64,000 nt of DNA. Source: an uncultured Marinobacterium sp. (lineage in GTDB: Bacteria > Pseudomonadota > Gammaproteobacteria > Pseudomonadales > Balneatricaceae). Each line of letters starts with the position of its first letter. Within the stretch, counting starts at the first letter, position 1. Under the pieces are notes generated by a model, which had not been told where the DNA came from, did no database searches, and saw only the letters and a program-made list of their open reading frames with translations. A program made the translations under genes and the position numbers. Positions 60,684 to 64,000 of this stretch are shown here, piece after piece. Location: positions 83,881-147,880 of the forward strand of contig CANMWJ010000010.1 in NCBI GenBank assembly GCA_947501565.1, given 5' to 3'.

Positions 60684-61541
60684 ATGACCGAGAACGGTTG
60701 TAAAGGCGCAGGCCTGGGCCTGCGCACTCCCCATCTGCGGGAGGTGATTCGGGAAACGCCAGACGTGCCCTGGTTTGAGGTGCACGTATGTAACTACCTC
60801 GGCGGTGGTCTGAACCGCGCACTGCTGCATCAGGTGCGTGCTAATTACCCCCTCAGTTTCCATGGCGTTAATCTTAATCTGGCGGGTATTGATCCCCTTG
60901 ATCGTGACTATCTGCAGCGGCTTAAAACCGCAGTCGATGAGTTTCAGCCTGCGCTCGTCTCTGAGCATGCCTGCTTTAATAGGTATGCGGATCACTACTT
61001 CCACGATCTGCTGCCCATTCCATTTACGGATGAAGCCGTTATCCATCTGGCCGGACGGGTGAGGCAGGTACAGGATCTATTGGGGCGCCAGATATTGCTC
61101 GAAAACCTATCACGTTATTTCTCCTACGATGAAAGTTACCTGAGCGAATCAGCGTTTATGACAGCTGTGTGCGAGGAGGCGGACTGCGGTCTGCTACTCG
61201 ATCTGAACAACGCTTACGTCAATCAGATTAATTTGGGCGAAAAACTGGATCTGTTTGTCGATGGTTTGCCTCTGGAGCGGGTGGGAGAGATCCATCTGGC
61301 GGGCTTTACTGAGCAGAACGGGGTGTTGATCGATACGCACGGTGCGCAGGTATCAGATCCAGTGTGGCAGGCGTATGCGAAATTTTGTGAACGTCGAAGT
61401 GATGTGCCTTGTCTGATTGAGTGGGATACCAACTTGCCCGCCTTTGCAGAACTTCAGGCACAACGGCAGGTCGCTCAGCAGATTCAGAACAATGCCAGAA
61501 ACCGGAGTGGTACCAATCAAGTAGGAGAGCTGACAGCGTGA
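60684..61541 (+). CDS. bufB1: MNIO-family RiPP-modifying enzyme (DUF692, BufB1)
   Basis: Multinuclear non-heme iron oxidative enzyme of 285 residues with a TIM-barrel. Metal-site motifs visible: FEVHVCNYLGG and LSFHGVNLNLAG at the N-terminus, LVSEHACFN (near 92), ILLENLSRYF (near 138), LLLDLNNAYVN (near 172), EIHLAGF and IDTHGAQVSDPVW (near 203-220), and a final IEWDTNLP. Modifies cysteines of the BufA peptide encoded 14 bases upstream. Its TGA overlaps the next gene's GTG start. Confidence 0.95.
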   Translation: MTENGCKGAGLGLRTPHLREVIRETPDVPWFEVHVCNYLGGGLNRALLHQVRANYPLSFHGVNLNLAGIDPLDRDYLQRLKTAVDEFQPALVSEHACFNRYADHYFHDLLPIPFTDEAVIHLAGRVRQVQDLLGRQILLENLSRYFSYDESYLSESAFMTAVCEEADCGLLLDLNNAYVNQINLGEKLDLFVDGLPLERVGEIHLAGFTEQNGVLIDTHGAQVSDPVWQAYAKFCERRSDVPCLIEWDTNLPAFAELQAQRQVAQQIQNNARNRSGTNQVGELTA

Positions 61542-62140
61542 GTACACCGGGAAGCGGGAATTCAGAAAATCAGTCCTATGCCACTGCGATAGCAGCATTC
61601 AGTAACGCTGTGTTGCAGGAAGGTCAGTCTGTGGGGCCTTACAGCGATAACTACAAAGGTGTGCATGCATTGGCGTTGCACAACATTTATCAGTGTGTGC
61701 GTTCGCTGTTAGGTGACGCGGCTTTTATGGCGCTATCCAGGGTTTATGTGCGGCATTATCGGCCGACGCGCTGGGATCTCAATGTATTCGGCGAGCGCTT
61801 TTACGAGTTGGTTGCAGCCCAGATACACGGGAGCAAAGCGGATGCCTATGATTGGGAGGCATTGTCCCTGCTCGCCCTTATTGAATATGCGATAACCGTC
61901 CAATACTACGCCGATACCGATGTGCACCATGGTGGAGAAGCGATCCTGCTCGACGCACCGTCATCAGATTGCCTGTCTTCAGACTGGCTGTTGCATTTGG
62001 CGGCACTTCACCCCTACGCGGATATTGTCGAGGGCTTCATGCCCGGTAAACCGATAGCGGTATGGCGGGAAGGTTTGCGTATCAAGGTGATGTCAGTCGC
62101 GGAAAGCACGGGAACGGAGCAGGGGGTATCTGATGAGTGA
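61538..62140 (+). CDS. bufC1: BufC1-type partner protein (DUF2063, putative DNA-binding/recognition)
   Basis: Product of 200 residues. The N-terminal DUF2063 helical domain starts YATAIAAFSNAVLQEG and has GVHALALHNIYQCVRSLLGD. Mid-protein motifs YVRHYRPTRWDLNVFGERFY are diagnostic of MNIO partner proteins that bring the precursor to the enzyme. The start is GTG 61538, overlapping the bufB stop (GTGA) and preceded by GTAGGAGAG. An in-frame ATG at 61421 lies inside bufB and is rejected. Confidence 0.9.
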   Translation: MSTPGSGNSENQSYATAIAAFSNAVLQEGQSVGPYSDNYKGVHALALHNIYQCVRSLLGDAAFMALSRVYVRHYRPTRWDLNVFGERFYELVAAQIHGSKADAYDWEALSLLALIEYAITVQYYADTDVHHGGEAILLDAPSSDCLSSDWLLHLAALHPYADIVEGFMPGKPIAVWREGLRIKVMSVAESTGTEQGVSDE

Positions 62141-62630
62141 TCAGGTGCTAGGGGACTCCCAGCTACAGTCGCTGTATCAATACGCAATGGTGCTCAGCCA
62201 GCACAGGGATGATGCTTATGATCTGCTGCAATCAGCCATCGAATCCTATCTGGTGACAGTGAAGCGGGGTAACGAGGTGATTGAATGTCCGCTCGCGTAT
62301 GTAAGGGCGCTGATCCGCAATCGTTACATCGATCATTACCGCTACCGCCAGCGATGGCAGAGCGAAACCTTCGAAGAGTTGGCGTTATACGATATCTCGC
62401 CTATCAACATTGAGAAGCTGGTTATAGACGCCAATGAAATTAAGGACTTATGGGCACAGCTGAGCGTTGAGGATCGGGATATTCTTTATCACTGGGCGGT
62501 GTTGGGCTACAGCACAGACGAAGCTTGTGAGTTGTTGGAGATGCCAAGGGGGACGTTTCTTTCACGCATTCACCGGTTGAGAAAACGCTGCAAGTCGATC
62601 AATGAACCACTATCCAGAGTACAGGAGTAG
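62133..62630 (+). CDS. ECF-type RNA polymerase sigma factor
   Basis: Product of 165 residues with region 2 (YQYAMVLSQHRDDAYDLLQS and VRALIRNRYIDHYRYRQRW, the -10 binding helix) and region 4 (LSVEDRDILYHWAVLGYSTD, LEMPRGTFLSRIHRLRKR). It overlaps the end of bufC by 8 bases, so it is part of the bufferin operon and likely autoregulates it in response to metal or redox stress. I could not identify the cognate promoter with confidence. Confidence 0.92.
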   Translation: MSDQVLGDSQLQSLYQYAMVLSQHRDDAYDLLQSAIESYLVTVKRGNEVIECPLAYVRALIRNRYIDHYRYRQRWQSETFEELALYDISPINIEKLVIDANEIKDLWAQLSVEDRDILYHWAVLGYSTDEACELLEMPRGTFLSRIHRLRKRCKSINEPLSRVQE

Positions 62631-62634
62631 AGCG

Positions 62635-63273
62635 ATGACATGGGAAACGCCTGAACATACGCCACTGCCCCTGAAAGATGCGATCCGCGAAGAGGTCACA
62701 TCTGAGCAGTTGGCGCCAGACCAGTTACATGAGTTGTTAACTATGCAGCAGGAGGTGTTGGCTGAGCCTGAAGTTCCAGAGCCCGCCAAGCGCAAACCCG
62801 CTTGGCTGGTGGGCGCGGTAGCCTGTTTGGTGGTCATCGCATTCTTTGGCTGGCAATACAGTAACCAGCAGACGATGCGTGCCATTGCGCTGGAGGTGGC
62901 GGAAAACCATCTTAAGTTGAAGCCGATGGATGTAGAGACACAGTCGATGGGAGAGATCCGGCAATACTTTATCCAGCTCGACTTTGCGCCGACGCGCTCA
63001 TCGCTTCTTGAAACACAATACGCGTTATCAGACCAGCGAATGATCGGTGGACGTTACTGTTCGGTGAAGGGGGTAACCGCCGCCCAGCTGCGTTACCGGG
63101 GCACAGACAATGAGCTGCGTACTTTTTATGAAGTCGGTTACGACGCTGCAATCTTTGGGCGAGTGCCCGATATCGGGAAAGGCCAGACGCCCACGGAAGT
63201 GATGGTGAATGGTATGAAAGTGACGATCTGGGTTGAGAAGGGATTGTTGATGGCCCTGGTAAAGGATATGTGA
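62635..63273 (+). CDS. Putative single-TM anti-sigma factor
   Basis: Product of 212 residues. An N-terminal cytoplasmic part of about 60 residues (EQLAPDQLHELLTMQQEVLA) is followed by one membrane helix (about 65-85, AWLVGAVACLVVIAFFGWQY) and a periplasmic domain of mixed fold (RYCSVKGVTAAQLRYRGTD, VEKGLLMALVKDM). The size, topology and place immediately after an ECF sigma gene point to an anti-sigma sensor, but no zinc-binding motif is visible. Start chosen at ATG 62635 with CAGGAG 7 bases upstream; an earlier ATG lies inside the sigma gene. Confidence 0.7.
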   Translation: MTWETPEHTPLPLKDAIREEVTSEQLAPDQLHELLTMQQEVLAEPEVPEPAKRKPAWLVGAVACLVVIAFFGWQYSNQQTMRAIALEVAENHLKLKPMDVETQSMGEIRQYFIQLDFAPTRSSLLETQYALSDQRMIGGRYCSVKGVTAAQLRYRGTDNELRTFYEVGYDAAIFGRVPDIGKGQTPTEVMVNGMKVTIWVEKGLLMALVKDM

Positions 63274-63335
63274 GCCAGCGGCATAGGCCTGAGTAGGAAA
63301 ACGACAGCTGCGATGCGATACCGAAGCCAGAAAAC

Positions 63336-63364
63336 AAAAAAGGACGCCGAGGCGTCCTTTTCTT
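63336..63364. terminator. Bidirectional terminator between bufferin operon and isocitrate lyase
   Basis: A-rich AAAAAAGGACGCC and GGCGTCCTTTTC arms pair over a very short loop (CGAG), suited to both strands. Confidence 0.9.
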
Positions 63365-63379
63365 TTAAGCTAATGTAAC

Positions 63380-64000
63380 TTAGTTGAACTGGTTAGAGGT
63401 GTTTTTCGCACCACCCGCTTTCAGCGCGTTCTCACCAGCAAAGTATTCTTTGTGGTCGTCGCCGATGTCGGAACCGGACATGTTCTGGTGCTTAACACAT
63501 GCGATGCCCTGACGGATCTCTTTACGCTGTACGCCTTCAACGTAACCCAGCATCGCTTTCTCACCGAAGTACTCTTTCGCCAGGTTGTCTACAGACAGGG
63601 CGGTAGTGTGGTAAGTCGGCAGGGTGATCAGGTGGTGGAATACGTTCGCTTCGCGAGCAGTATCAGCCTGGAACGTCTTAACACGTGCATCAGCTGCATC
63701 AGACAGTTCAGAACCGTCGTACTCAGCGGACATCAGGTTGTCACGGTCGTAAGCAGAAACGTCTTTGCCTTCAGCAGCCCATGCATCGTAAGTCTGCTGG
63801 CGGAAGTTCAGCGTCCAGTTGAAAGATGGGGAGTTGTTGTAAACCAGTTTCGCATTCGGGTGTACTTTACGTACGTCGTCCATCATGCCTTTGATTTCGT
63901 GAACTGTAGGAACAGCAGTCTCTATCCACAGCAGGTCAGCACCGGCATTGATCGCTTCGATGCAGTCGAATACGCAACGCTCGTGGCCAGTACCGGAACG
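63380..64000 (-). CDS. aceA: Isocitrate lyase, C-terminal part (runs off window)
   Basis: The last 206 codons of a glyoxylate-cycle isocitrate lyase. The frame is open to the window's right edge, where RSGTGHERCVFDCIEAINAG and LLWIETAVPTVHEIKGMM can be read, then YNNSPSFNWTLNF (substrate-binding SPSFNW motif) and HHLITLPTYHTTALS. The N-terminus and the catalytic KKCGH loop lie outside. Codon choice is strongly biased like other highly expressed genes. Confidence 0.96.
   Translation of the reverse strand, partial: RSGTGHERCVFDCIEAINAGADLLWIETAVPTVHEIKGMMDDVRKVHPNAKLVYNNSPSFNWTLNFRQQTYDAWAAEGKDVSAYDRDNLMSAEYDGSELSDAADARVKTFQADTAREANVFHHLITLPTYHTTALSVDNLAKEYFGEKAMLGYVEGVQRKEIRQGIACVKHQNMSGSDIGDDHKEYFAGENALKAGGAKNTSNQFN

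Overview
The window looks like a chromosome segment of a marine, heterotrophic gammaproteobacterium, most plausibly an Oceanospirillales-type organism. This rests on gene content (Fds-type formate dehydrogenase, homogentisate-type fumarylacetoacetate branch, PPK2, an OsmC-YcaO fusion, OmpW, SemiSWEET, many LysR regulators) and moderate GC. No rRNA or tRNA gene was seen. The species cannot be fixed from sequence reading alone.

Layout. 0.2-5.5 kb: LysR regulator, FAD hydroxylase, DUF2783 protein, fumarylacetoacetase and maleylacetoacetate isomerase (lower aromatic-ring catabolism). 5.6-6.9 kb: a complete IS3-family element with a 3-bp target duplication and an intact -1 frameshift site. 7.0-12.8 kb: housekeeping and signalling genes (EAL-HDOD, PPK2 with an FNR-type box, RbgA/YlqF GTPase, CDGSH protein, YhiN-type flavoprotein). 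13.1-21.0 kb: an accessory redox island (cytochrome b561, two NTF2-like proteins of which one is frameshifted, LysR, twin ABM monooxygenases, thioredoxin-fold protein, esterase lipoprotein, AhpD-like protein, Old Yellow Enzyme). Three tripartite operators of identical geometry tie the island together. 21.2-32.5 kb: AGCS transporter, ArsP/DUF318 permease with nested operator palindromes, GFA protein, DsbA-like protein, flavodoxin-fold oxidoreductase with HxlR regulator, MFS transporter, OsmC-YcaO, LysR and a catechol 2,3-dioxygenase.

32.9-43.8 kb is the most unusual region. A plus-strand trio encodes a membrane-anchored coiled-coil protein, an OmpA-domain protein and a secreted caspase-like protein. 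Facing it is a five-gene minus-strand operon: HTH protein, single-TM protein, DUF4384 protein, and two paralogous caspase-FGE fusions. The FGE C-termini behave like variable regions of a diversity-generating retroelement (DGR). An Asn-codon-rich template-like copy lies between the two caspase-FGE genes, next to a 7-bp stem/4-nt loop GC hairpin. By hand alignment, changes between template and variable regions are strongly concentrated at template-strand adenines. No reverse transcriptase gene is present in the window, so any RT would have to act in trans or has been lost.

44.5-50.7 kb: an MFS transporter with a roughly 600-residue acidic repeat tail, EamA transporter, SemiSWEET, a secreted unknown protein, bacteriohemerythrin and a dispersed-repeat cluster. 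50.7-58.0 kb: complete fdsGBACD formate dehydrogenase operon with a divergent ModE/PBP-type regulator and a perfect operator palindrome. 58.0-64.0 kb: OmpW with an FNR-like box, enoyl-CoA hydratase, a 4-oxalocrotonate tautomerase homologue lacking Pro-1, a bufferin-type RiPP operon (BufA precursor, DUF692 MNIO enzyme, partner protein, ECF sigma factor, putative anti-sigma), and the C-terminal part of isocitrate lyase running off the window end.
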